From Protea cynaroides (Eukaryota; Streptophyta; Magnoliopsida; Proteales; Proteaceae): a DNA stretch of 64,000 nt. The notes below the pieces were generated by a model that saw only the letters and a program-made list of their open reading frames with translations, did not search any database and had not been told where the DNA came from. The stretch is from the NCBI GenBank assembly GCA_028583415.1, contig CM053276.1:64069071-64133070 (forward strand), given 5' to 3'. Position 1 is the stretch's first letter, and every line of letters begins with the position of its first letter. This document shows, in pieces, positions 54,053 through 64,000 of this stretch. The position numbers and the translations under genes were made by a program.

Positions 54053-55353
54053 ATGGTTCGTACTAAGGTTCCTCGAGTTCATGACCCACGACGCTTTAGA
54101 TCCATTGAAGCAGAGATGCGCTATCCTTGGTTTGACCAGAAGAAAGTAGAAGTGGGTCGATGTGTGAACTTAGGTCATTTAGCCCTGTTTGATGTGGAAA
54201 GGGCATTTGGTGATATGGGTTGGCTTCTAGTGATCTTGTACGAGGCTTGCACTCGCCCAAACTTGGTCAAGCAGTTCTACTGTCACTTACAGGTAGAGGG
54301 TGACTTAGAAAATATTGACCGGGGTAGAAGGCTTTGGATCACTAGCTGGGTGAAAGGGGTTCAGATCTCTTTCAACTATTAGGAATTGGCTGATCTCCTA
54401 GGCATTTCCAACGATGGTCAGTTGGTTTACTGTGCACCCAGTGAGCCACCGTTTCTATCTACACAGGTGCACATAGAAATAGATAATCAGATTCTTCGGG
54501 ATGACCGCTGGGAGATGAAAGCAGTCAACCTGCGTCCAGAGCCACGGGTCTATTGTAAGATTATCCAGCATAATCTTATTCCCAGGACGAACACTACGAG
54601 ATGATCTCACAGTTGACTCAGTACCTACTGTACTGTATCTATACTAGGCAGCTTGTCTGCCTTCCATATATTATTCTTTGGACTATGCATAGAGCTACAT
54701 TGCCCGACCCGAGAGGTAACTTGCCCTATGGGCGGCTGATCTCCACCTTGCTTGCCCGTCTACAGGTGGACCTAGTGGATGAGAGGATCCTTAAGGACAC
54801 GTTCTCAGCTGACCTTGATTGGGAGGCCATCAGCAGGATGGGCATGAGACAGATACAGGTCAGTGATGATGAGAGGAATGCTATGAGACGTCCTCTCACT
54901 CGGGTAGCGGCAGCAGATGTAGAAGCGGTAGCAGCAGCAACAACAGAGGTAGCAACAGAGGTAGCAACAGAGGCAGCAACAGAGGCACAAGAGGGTGATG
55001 ATGATGAGGATGATGATCGGATGTACATGGATGTGGATGCCATCCCTCCTCCATCGCCACAGCATTCTACTGGAGCTAGCCCGTCTAGAGCTTCTCATTT
55101 AGTTGGCCCATCACACCCATCACCAGATGACATGATGGGGCTGTTATGTGAGATTCGAGAGGCTCAGCATGTGACTGATTGGAGAGTAGGAGAGCTTCTA
55201 GATGCCCAGCACTCTACAGACCAGCAGGTAGCGGATCTGACAGCTAGTCTCCGAGCGACTCAGACTCAGGTGGCCTGGCTTGCGAGAGTATATGCTGAGG
55301 ACTACGATAGAGATCGTGAGGCACCTCCTCCTCCAGCACCTCGAGCTCCATGA
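54053..55353 (+). pseudogene. Antisense ORF of element 2 (plant transposon-protein-like)
   Basis: This is the best-preserved of four antisense ORFs. From the ATG at 54053 it runs about 433 codons with one TAG (54380-54382) and one frameshift near 54590-54600. Its N-terminus reads DPRRFRSIEAEMRYPWFDQK. Then come RPNLVKQFYCHLQVEGD, SWVKGVQISFNY and ELADLLGISNDGQLVY, which look like the 'putative plant transposon protein' domain. SQLTQYLLYCIYTRQ, an Ala/Glu/Thr repeat, an acidic run (DDDEDDD) and a coiled-coil-like tail follow. It is antisense to the element, between gag and the 5' LTR. No catalytic residues are evident. Confidence 0.78.
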
Positions 55354-55449
55354 TTGCCATTTATATCTTTTCCCTTTTATACTACAAAGTAACTGTCCGG
55401 ATTGTGGACTGTACTCTGAAATGGATGTACATTTGTCTTATTCCCATTT

Positions 55450-55451
<2 letters not shown>

Positions 55452-55514
<63 letters not shown>
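55452..55514. repeat. TA dinucleotide microsatellite
   Basis: A (TA)n run of about 63 bases lies between the antisense ORF and the primer-binding site of element 2. It gives spurious Ile-Tyr frames. Confidence 0.97.
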
Positions 55515-55517
<3 letters not shown>

Positions 55518-55673
55518 GATTTTTCCTTTAGATATGTACATTATTTTCTTTCTTAGTTTATGTCTCATACAACACAAATGCTAACGGTGTATTCTTATTA
55601 CAATTTTTAATTTTATCCTAACTCAGTTCATGACTCATGTGGAAGTAGTTAGGTCAAGGGGTAGAACCTGAGA

Positions 55674-55686
55674 AGCTCTGAAACCA
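55674..55686 (-). other. Primer-binding site of element 2
   Basis: On the minus strand TGGTTTCAGAGCT lies three bases from the LTR end at 55690. It differs from the usual TGGTATCAGAGC by one base. Confidence 0.8.
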
Positions 55687-55689
55687 AGT

Positions 55690-58029
55690 TGTCACACCCC
55701 AATTCTGGTCTAACCAGAATGGTGTGATGAACCGCCAATAAACCAATGGTTCACCCAAGATCTCGTATAGGTCGTACCCACCATATCAAACCACACATAC
55801 ATTCCACATTAATATCAGAGATAGTAAACAAATAAGAGGAAGTCTTACAGATAATGAACTGAGAGTCTAACAGTGATAAATAAGTATTTAATCTAATTAT
55901 CTCTAAACCACAAGACATAAAAATAAATAATCAATTACATATCTGATGTTTAAATTATAACTAAACTTAAGCAAAAACACATTGGTTGTACTCGCATGAT
56001 GAATCATGCGCCTCTTCTTTAGCTTCTACGTCCATCGTAGCAACGTGTCTATACGTAGGCACATTCATATATTCTTCAATAGTAGGACCTGCATCATCAA
56101 ATAAAAATATTTGACTTCAAAAGGGTAAGCACACATCACAGTTCAGTGAGCAAACAAAACAATACAAAAAATATATACATGCATTCAATTCATATCTTTG
56201 GTCTGGTTTATAAGTTTGCAATATGCTATAGTAAGGTTTGATGGCTGCCGCACCTCTATACACGAGTGTGTGAATCCGCCCAATGGATCAAATACCATTG
56301 CCGTTCCACATGCACCCACTATGAAATAGAGATAGAGCTAAAGTGTCCAGATCAAACACCACCAACACTTCCCCTGATGCCCTACCCATACCGACACGTA
56401 AGCCCCTATTGGCGAGGGCTTGCAAACTCGGCTCACAACTAACCAATCCTAATGCCAAACAATGTATCTAAGGCCTCACCCCAGCATCCCTCAATACATC
56501 CATAGAGATAGAGCTAAGTCCCCCGGACAGAGTCAGAGACCACACGGTCTAAGACCACCTCCCCTGATGCCCTATGACGTAATAGTTATACTAAGGTAAT
56601 GGCGATACGACGATGTTAGTGGGAAAGACTTGAGTAGAGATAGAGCTAGAGTCTGGTGATGAGGTCGAAGACCACCATGCCACGTCCTCCCCCTGATGCT
56701 CCACTCGCATATAACACACCAACCACACACATACATTCACATGCGCCTATTCCTAGCATCATCATCATCATCATGTTATAAATAAACGAAATTAAATATG
56801 CATGAACAGTAATAGCAAGAATATTGGACGACATGTGAGATGCACATTACAAGCATACAAGCATAGAATCAATCATGGCATTGGACTCAATAAAAATAAA
56901 GCAGTTTGTTATTATCCAATTAGTTTAGATCTTGTTCCATCACCTGTTAGCAATACTCGATCTCCTTCTAAGCCTTGAAATTCTCTTTGAATTGATTTAA
57001 CAACCTAAAACTTATATGAATTTTAGTTAGGGTTCATATGTGACATGTTATAGTAGTCGAAAATCGAAACAGAGCATTGATAGATGTCTGATTGGTCTTA
57101 TGGTCTCATACTGTATCGACCTTACTGCCTACGGTCGATACCCTATGGTCGCATAGGGTGCGACCATAGCTGCGATCATATGATTTTTGAAATATTTCCG
57201 AATGCCTATGGTCGATCCTCTGATCATGCTGGTCATGCCATGGTCGACCGTAGCTGGGACCTTGAAATTCCTGGTCACAGACTACATGCAATTCAAGTTC
57301 TTCCTGGGTCAATTCTTCAGATCTTCAATGGGGTTTATTCTAAGGTCATCCTATGGCCATCATTAATAATTTTTTATCAACCCTAATCATCAAATTCACT
57401 CCTCATGGTTCTCCTTGGGATTTTCTCAAGGAAATCGCATAGATCATAATAGGTTGATATTATCTATCTTCCATAGAAGTCTTATTCTTTAGAGTTTACA
57501 TCTCCAGAGATTCGTTTCATCCCTTTGCCTATGATAGAAAGCCAATCTCTTCTCAGTAAATTCTTCTCCTTAGATTTTTCTTCTTCTCCTTCTCTTCCAT
57601 CTCTTTCTCTAGGGTTTACTAATGTTCTAAAAGAGTGAAAAAGGGCTGAGGGACGTCCTTTATATAGAGAAAAACTCTCCATATAGAGTCCTCTTTCAAT
57701 TAGGAAAACAATCCCTTAGTTTAGGAAAGTTTCTAAAACTCGGAGTCTGATCTAGGGTCTCATGGTCAATCATACGGTCGCATAAACCATCGATCGTAGG
57801 GTCGAAATCATCGACCGTAGGGTTCTGAATTTGAGATTTTTGTTCCCTTCCTTATGGTCGACCATACCTACCAAGGTATGCGACCTTAAGTATGTTTTCA
57901 GTGTTTTTAACTTGATTCTCATACCTGGTTTGTGATCTATCTTCACATGCTCGGTTCACTTGGTCCAGGATTGATGGGAAGACCTGGCATGACACGATTA
58001 GACCAAGTTAATAGAGTGCGAATCTTGCA
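55690..58029 (-). repeat. 5' LTR of element 2 (family A)
   Basis: On the minus strand it runs from TGCAAGATT at 58029 to GGGGTGTGACA at 55690. It matches the 3' LTR throughout, including the TATA box near 57666, motif blocks at 57755-57885 and 57105-57260, donor CAG|GTGATG at 56944/56943 and the CAT microsatellite near 56757. The acceptor AG of the 3' LTR is AT here (56102-56101). Confidence 0.93.
55967..56100 (-). pseudogene. LTR CxCxxC exon with lost acceptor (family A)
   Basis: The frame is open for 44 codons and reads DDAGPTIEEYMNVPTYRHV, then an acidic part and SSCEYNQCVFA, so the second Cys is Tyr. The acceptor dinucleotide is AT instead of AG. The frame itself has no stop. Confidence 0.45.
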
Positions 58030-59727
58030 AATGTGAGATGTCAAATCTGAACCATTGAAATCTAATATGAAATGATGACGTTGATATGATATGAGCCATT
58101 GATTGAAATCTAATATTAAATCTGATGATGATTGATGTGAGATATAATCAGAACCCTTGATTTAAATCTGATCTAATGATGTTTATGTTAGATTTAATTT
58201 AAATCTAAATCGGTTATTCAAATCTACTGATGTTGATGTGATATACTAAATCTGAACCGTTAGATCTGCATATAAATTGTTTGATTGCATGCTTATGTGA
58301 GAGTTAAATTAAATCTAAATTGTTTGATTGCAAATCTGATTTTTACGATGTTCATGGGAAAATCTATATCAAATCTAAGTCATCGTTCAAATCTGATCTT
58401 GATCACATTGTTGATGATCAATGCATTAAATTTGAACCTTTGATCTAAAATCTGTTTTCAATATATGTGATACATATACTTTGTTCGGTTCTCACATGCT
58501 TATCACTATCTATGGATTCAATCATACTTGGATTGAACACTACCATATTCGGATTGCTCACCATTATCTTTGAATTCTATATTTGGATGCTGCCATTTTT
58601 ATACTGATTCACATGCTCACATGCCATCTTTGATTGATTTGTTGCTAAACTTAGATATTGTTATCTTTGGATATTTTGCTCACTTGATTTTTGCTATTTT
58701 GGGTGCTCACATGCTGATGCCATATTAGAATTTTACTTGCTACATTGTTTTACTGTCATATCTACTTATTACACGATTTACTATCATATTTGAAATGATA
58801 CACTATTGTTTTTGGAAAGATACACATCCCATTAATCTTGAGAATAGGGTAGTAAACCCTAGAATTGGAAAGAATATAACAAATAGGGATACGCAACCCT
58901 ACAAACGTAAAAGATTAAAATATAGGGATAGACAACCCCGAAAAATATAGAAATGAGAACAATATGGATAGGTAACCCGGAAAAACCTATTGAGGAAAAC
59001 AAAAGGGACATGATACCCAAGAAAACTTGAACAATTAAACAAAAGGGACAGGATACCCATAAAAATCTGAGTAGTTAAACAAATGGGATAGGATACCAAA
59101 GAAAACCTGAACAGTTAAACAAAAGGGATAGGATTACCCAAGAAAACCTAAACAGTCAAAAAAAAAAAAAAGGACAAGATACTCAAGAAAACCTGAACAG
59201 TTAAAAAAGGCATAGGATACCCAAGAAAATTTAAACAAGTAAACAAGGGACAACATACCCAAGAAAACCTGACTAAGGGACAGGATACCCAATAAAACTT
59301 GAATAATTAAACAAGGGACAGGATACCCAAGAAAATCGAAACAAGTAAACATGGGACAGGATACCCAAGAAAATCTGAACAATTAAACAAGGGCTAGGAT
59401 ACCCTAGAAAACCTAACGAGGAAAAAGGAACCTTGGAAACCTTAACCACAGTTACAGACCAAAATTCAAACTACATTGTACTTGATTTCCAAGACCTTTG
59501 GAATAAAAATTTTTGGGAGAATTTCTAAATATACTACAACCCACATACCATCAGATTGAATCTGAACCATCTATCAAGCATAAACTTCAACTTAAGCAAA
59601 GAATCTAATTAAAGCACATGCATAAGCTACATCCATAAACTTTAATCACATAAAACCCGTTTGAACTATATTTTTGGACCTGATTCTCAAAAGACAAAGT
59701 CTCAAGGGATACGTAGGCAATTTGGGA
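58030..59727 (+). mobile_element. Tat/Ogre-like LTR, second part
   Basis: It continues the AAATCTGAACC-type tandem unit seen before the element 2 insertion. It is AT-rich to about 58800, then holds an array of GGGACAGGATACCCAAGAAAA words to about 59400. It ends with GGGATACGTAGGCAATTTGGGA at 59706-59727, a word also found near 42612-42630. At 59728 it passes directly into chromovirus coding sequence, so the LTR end or the neighbour has been cut. No gene is present. Confidence 0.5.
58830..59400 (+). repeat. Tandem array of a GGGACAGGATACCCAAGAAAA word
   Basis: More than ten degenerate units of about 35-45 bases combine GGGAYAGGATACCCAAGAAAA with CTGAACAGTTAAACAA. Unit length varies by small indels. 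It is non-coding; the minus-strand Phe/Leu/Ser-rich frames are by-products. Confidence 0.85.
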
Positions 59728-60270
59728 ATATTCTTAGGCTTCACAAGCTACTATAGGAGCTTTGTGGAAGGCTACTTCAGGATTGCAGCACCATTGACCA
59801 AGTTGACCAATAAGGGAGAAAAGTTTGTGTGGTTGAAGAAATGTGAGAAGAGTTTCCAAACCTTGAAGGAAAAGCTAATATCTGCACCTATACTAAATGT
59901 ACCGGTGCCAAACTAGCCTTTCACACTGAACACGGATGCATCTAGGTTGGGACTAGGATGCATGCTCATGCAAAAAGAGCAAGTGATTGCATATGCATCT
60001 AGACAACTGAAAAATTATGAGAAAAACTACCCCATTCATGAACTGGAGCTAGCCGCAATGATCTTCGCAATAAAATCATGGAGACATTACTTATATGGAG
60101 AAAATTTTCAGATTAAATCAGACTATAAGAGTTTGACCTACCTGTTCACGTAGGAGCTAAACATGCAACAAAGGAGGTGGTTAGAACTCCTGAAGGATTA
60201 TGATTGTGACATCCAGTACCACCTTGGAAAGGCTAATATAGTAGCCGACGTATTGAACTATAAAGGTCTG
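59728..60270 (+). pseudogene. RNase H of element 4
   Basis: The segment reads FLGFTSYYRSFVEGYFRIA, FTLNTDASRLGLGCMLMQ (first Asp), YASRQLKNYEKNYPIHELEL (Glu) and SDYKSLTYLF (Asp), and ends KANIVADVL. TAG codons at about 59914 and 60151 interrupt it. All three acidic residues are retained. Confidence 0.87.
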
Positions 60271-60399
60271 ATAAGAATAGAAGAGAGTCCATAAGACCAC
60301 ACTGGACAGTCTGCTTCTATGATGATATCAGAATCTAACCCTAACCCGGACCCACAAGACTCCATAGGGGAGGGACTGATTCAAGAGTTAGTATTAGAA

Positions 60400-61440
60400 C
60401 TATCAAGCTCATTGGCCAACTTACAAATCAAACTAGATCTAATTGACGAAGTGGTGGTAGAGATACCTAAAGATCCTCACTTAAGAACCATAAAGATGGA
60501 TTTACAGATAAGGAGAGTAAGATCGAACTCGTTACACAGTGACAGATCTATCGGATTTAATCAAAGAATCTATATCTCGGATAGTGCCACAAAAATGAAG
60601 GAAAGGATAATGTGAGAGGTACATAATGCCCCATATACAGTCCATTCTAGAAACAGCAAGATGTACCATGCTTTATAGAAAATAGTCTATTGGAGAATAA
60701 TGAAAGGGGATGTGGCACATTTTTTCTACAAATGCCTAACCTGCCAATAGGTTAAGGCAGTTCGATAGAGACCCCCAAGATTATTACAGCCACTACTAGT
60801 GCTAGAATGAAAGTGGGATTGTATTACTATGTGTCACTGGGTTACCATTAACACTAAAGAATGTGGATGCTATTTGGGTAGTCGTCGACTGCCTCACCAA
60901 GACAGTTAGATTTATAGCTGTAAGACCCCAATACATCATGGATAAATTGGCACGGCTATATGAGCACCATTTAGTATGCCTACATGGCATGCAGCGGCAT
61001 AGTATCAGACAGAGATCTTAGATTCACCTCGAGATTCTGTAAAGGACTACAAAAGGCCATGGGGACAGAACTAAACTTTAGCATGGCCTTCCACCCTCAA
61101 ATGGATGGGCAATAATAAAGGACCATCCAAATCCTAGAGGATATGCTAAGGGCTTGCACTATCAACTTCCAAGGTACATGGGATGAGAAACTAGTCGTAA
61201 TGGAGTTCTCATACAATAATTGCTATCAAGATATCATTAGAATGTCCCCTTATGAGGCCCTATATGGAAAGAAATGCCACACCCCATTATACTAGGAAGA
61301 AATTGGGGAGAGAAGGATAATAGGGTCAGACATCATATAGGAGACCTATTAAGTAGTAGATGTAATACGAGAAAGAATTAAAGTAACCCAATTATGACAA
61401 AAGAGTTACCATGATGTACGGTAAAAAGAGCTGGAGTTTG
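60400..61440 (+). pseudogene. Integrase N-terminal and core region of element 4
   Basis: The linker (LIDEVVVEIPKDPHLRTI) precedes a worn HHCC finger (HSRNSKMYHAL, then KCLTC near 60730). The core reads KWDCITM, a frameshift, then VTGLPLTLKNVDAIWVVVD. After RPQYIMDKLARLYE the frame is lost with many shifts and stops through the second Asp and Glu regions, where SDRDLRFTSRF-like and QTDGQ-like text can still be pieced out by eye. It is inactive. Confidence 0.8.
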
Positions 61441-61442
61441 CA

Positions 61443-61963
61443 GTGGGAGATAAAGTTTTCCTAAAGATATCACCCCTATGCGGGATGAGACATCTCCAAA
61501 GAAAGGGGAAACTGTGTCCCAGGTACGTGGGACCATATGAGATACTAAAGAAGTGTGGAGCAGTGGTGTATCAGCTAGCATTGCCCTCATCCCTATATAA
61601 CGTACATGAAATATCACCCCTATGCTGGATAAGACATTTCCAAAAGAAGGGGAAACTGTGTCCCAGGTACGTGGGACCATATGAGATACTAAAGAAGTGT
61701 GGAGCAGTGGCGTATCAGCTAGCATTGCCCTCATCCATATTCCATGTGTCGATGCTGAAAAAATATATGATGGATCCTAACCACGTGTTAGAGGCAGAAC
61801 CACCTCAGCTGAGCGAAGACTTGAAGTTCGAGGTCAAGCCCTATGAGATTGTAGACATGAAGGTACAATACCTCCAGAACAGAGATATCCACTACATAAA
61901 GGTGATATGGAAAAGTTACTCCATAGAAGAAGTATCATGGGAAGAGGAAGAAGCTATGTAAAG
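61443..61963 (+). pseudogene. Integrase C-terminus with duplicated GPY module, and chromodomain
   Basis: A clean 172-codon frame begins GDKVFLKISPLCGMRHL and contains the GPYEILKKCGAVVYQLALPS module twice, about 48 residues apart. It then has FHVSMLKKYMMDPNHV and ends with NRDIHYIKVIWKSYSIEEVS, a chromodomain-type tail. In the family the GPY/F module lies once near the integrase C-terminus and contributes to DNA binding. The frame survives the duplication. The ATG at 61443 is an internal Met, not a true start. Confidence 0.87.
61467..61754 (+). repeat. In-frame 144-bp direct duplication
   Basis: Units 61467-61610 and 61611-61754 share ATATCACCCCTATGC at the start and about 110 almost identical bases in the middle. 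The period is exactly 144 bases, so no frameshift results. The ends of the units (CCCTATATAACG versus CATATTCCATG) have diverged. Confidence 0.95.
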
Positions 61964-62017
61964 GAAGTACCCCCACTTATTCGAAATAAGTAAAAGTCAA
62001 TTTCGGGGACAAAATTC

Positions 62018-62031
62018 TTTTAAGGGGGAGT
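62018..62031 (+). other. Polypurine tract of element 4
   Basis: TTTTAAGGGGGAGT directly precedes TGTAAGACCC, the 3' LTR start. Confidence 0.85.
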
Positions 62032-64000
62032 TGTAAGACCCACACGCCGAAAACCCGGTCTAATTAATTTTTTGGGCTCATAGCAAGTCTTCTTAATGTG
62101 AACCGGGTAGAACCAATGATGGAATAAGCTGCACCAACAAGTTAGATGATGGAAACAGGTATAACTTTCGATGATAACCAAAATGGGACCAAACCGGGCC
62201 ATAAAACGAGGGAAAACCCCTTATCCAATCAAGAGGTTGCATCGTGGTCTCCAACCGGACAACTATGGATGAAATCCAATTAGGTCAAAACCCCAAAAAT
62301 GGACACATTTGAGAAGGAAGGAATATTCCTTTTCCACTTAACTTAAACCCATGTGAAATAACTCCCAAACCTACTATTACTCATAGGAGAAGGGAGTTAA
62401 TTTCTCCAAACTCTCCACGAGGGGACACGTAGTGGAATATTCCCAAGAAACCCTGGGATTTGAGATCCACTCAAAGAGGAAGACTCTAATTCATCTAAAA
62501 ACCCTCCTTAATACGTGTTACCCCATAAAACCCTAGGAGAAGTCCTAACGTGTCCTTAGAAAGTGAGGGAGAAGGAACTGTGTTTGAGCAGAAACCAAGC
62601 AATGGCAAGCTAGGATCCTCTCACGACCCACCAGGCATCCCAGGGAATCTTTCTCACTCCTTGAATGCTATTTAGTTAATCCAAAACCTATTGTAAGTCT
62701 CCTTCCCCATCATTGAAAGGAAGCCTCGATTCCCAAGGCTCATACATGATGTACATGGCCTCCTTGTGCAAAAGAATGATAAGAAAAACTGAAGGGAAAC
62801 CATTGAGCCAACCCTCTTGACCTAGTCTTAAAGATCTCCTTAACGACATTGTAATGCATCCGAAGAGGGAGGTCACAAGCCCAACAAACAAGAAACCCAA
62901 CCATGGAAGAGGGGTTAAAAATTAACCCTAACCACAGACCTAGTCGTCTTTGATAGGACCACAATGTAGGTGGTCCAGAAGGAGGACAGGTTGCAGACCC
63001 CATGCAATCGGACATGTCCAAAGACTTCTTAGTAGGGTACTAGGAGTGGCAGGTCGTAAGTACCGATCGCAGACTTGTTCGATTGGACATGCTTTCAGAC
63101 TCTCACAGAGAGGTCCAAGTGCTATCCATAGGGAAGTCTGATTGGAAGCTTGTCCAATCGGACAGTCCAACTGGACAAACCCAGTAAAGAATAAAAATAA
63201 ACGCAAGGCGATGGGTATTAACACACATTGGTGCAATACAATAGCCATGTGCTGAACATCATCGGCGATTACCAACTGTCTAATAAATAGTAACTACATG
63301 GTAACTAATGAACCCAAAGATAATGTAGGTACAGGTGTGAGCGAATTAGGGCAAACCTATGTAGTGCAGAAGGCATATAGATCTCACTCACCAGGTAAGG
63401 GATAGTTTTACATTATTTTACGGAGTGTTTCAAATCACCCTTGCATGTCTGTGCAGTATATTGTGTGAATAACATGCCATTAAATATTTATGATAACTGT
63501 TCATGCATATACATCTTTCTTTTCTTATGAATTTTTTATAAAAGCATGATGTTTGTTTAGTCTTTGTGGAATATTGGAATAGTGGGTTATGGACACTGTT
63601 TTGCATTGCCAAGTATCCTAGTAGAGTTCTTTAGCATCCAGAGGGGTAGTCATAGACTGAGCTCTCTGTTGGGGTATGGTCATAGATGCGCATTGATTAT
63701 CATCTAGGATTAGATAGAGACATAGAACCCATGTTTGTAACCCTGGCCAGTAGGGGGCTAGGTACTGGTATAAGGTTCGTATAGGGATGGTGACCTAGCG
63801 GTATTCGTTGGAGCGTCGTCTACTAAGGTTGTCACGTATCAAGTCTATGACTAAGAGTCGAATGGCTACGGTAGGGCCCACTGGGCAGGACTACCAGGTG
63901 CCCATTCAATCTCGTGCATGGGAAGTTGGACAAGCTTTGGGAGTGTAGTTGACTTCTTCCATAACATCTAGCAAACATTATACTAGACCAAATCTTGAAT
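62032..64000 (+). repeat. 3' LTR of element 4 (family E), incomplete
   Basis: It begins TGTAAGACCCACACG. Motif words around ATCGGACATGTCC and GTCCAATCGGAC cluster at 63006-63175. A donor CAG|GTAAGG lies at 63394/63395, in the same place as in other LTRs. The expected acceptor and CxCxxC exon would lie beyond the window. Short open frames here have no family signature. Confidence 0.8.

Larger units (their letters stand above)
46018..58029 (-). mobile_element. Element 2: Ty3/gypsy chromovirus, near-complete (family A)
   Basis: Read on the minus strand, it has a 5' LTR (58029-55690), primer-binding site, antisense ORF, gag, PR, RT, RNase H, integrase with a chromodomain, polypurine tract and 3' LTR (48369-46018). 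The flanks GATGT (46013-46017) and AATGT (58030-58034) are a 5-bp target duplication with one change. It has only a handful of stops and frameshifts and is the best-preserved copy here. Over the first 340 bases the two LTRs differ by eye at roughly one base in 15-20. The solo LTRs at 20501 and 36685 belong to the same family. Confidence 0.93.
59728..64000 (+). mobile_element. Element 4: gypsy chromovirus, 5'-truncated (family E), runs off the window
   Basis: The match begins inside the RT-RNase H connector (IFLGFTSYYRSF) and continues through RNase H, integrase, a chromodomain-like tail, a polypurine tract and a 3' LTR that continues past 64000. No gag, PR, RT core or 5' LTR is present in the window. 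Its neighbour on the left is the Tat-like LTR. Confidence 0.85.

Noticed and set aside
55280..55577. Three overlapping Tyr-Ile repeat frames
   Set aside because: They come from a TA dinucleotide run and appear in both orientations.
59134..59382. Hydrophobic minus-strand frame resembling a membrane protein
   Set aside because: It is a by-product of the GGGACAGGATACCCAAG tandem array read backwards.

Overview
The window looks like gene-poor, repeat-dense nuclear DNA of a flowering plant with a large genome. I see no tRNA, no rRNA and no intact host gene. Almost everything recognisable is LTR retrotransposon: a truncated Ty1/copia gag, a Tat/Ogre-like long LTR, and at least four Ty3/gypsy elements of the chromovirus (Tekay/Del-like) type. 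The chromovirus call rests on long LTRs of about 1.7-3 kb, the order gag-PR-RT-RH-IN, and a C-terminal chromodomain. I cannot name the species.

Layout. 1-6990: unrecognised AT-rich DNA, a possible long copia LTR with a TATA box, and a broken copia gag. 6990-9640: an LTR-like piece carrying a MITE. 9640-12604: the 5' end of a minus-strand chromovirus (family D). Element 1 (12605-26040, family B) is inserted almost at the tip of that family D LTR; the missing 14-base tip reappears at 26041-26054. A family A solo LTR (20501-22847) sits inside the integrase of element 1 with a perfect CTATG target duplication. Element 3 (26613 to about 35179, family C) is cut off within integrase. A second family A solo LTR lies at 36685-39035. 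A Tat/Ogre-like LTR starts at 43418, is split by the minus-strand element 2 (46018-58029, family A, near-complete), and resumes at 58030-59727. Element 4 (59728 to the window end, family E) is a 5'-truncated chromovirus with an in-frame integrase duplication.

Three features recur in these chromoviruses, and the gag-pol layout does not explain them. (1) Nearly every LTR carries a strong splice donor (CAG|GTRAGG) and, 0.7-1.0 kb later, a CTCAC-type branch-point block, a pyrimidine-AG acceptor, and a short exon always read in the same phase. That exon ends with a Cys-x-Cys-x2-Cys peptide just before the stop. (2) Four elements carry an antisense ORF between the 5' LTR and gag, divergent from gag, resembling the 'putative plant transposon protein' domain. 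(3) Each family has its own short palindromic motif. It is clustered in the LTRs and again in the aORF/gag intergenic region, and in one LTR copy it has switched sequence in both LTR blocks at once. I propose that these could form an element-encoded regulatory system, for example a DNA-binding anti-silencing factor with its motif clusters. This is inference.

Most gag-pol segments carry stops, frameshifts or lost catalytic residues, so they are annotated as pseudogenes.
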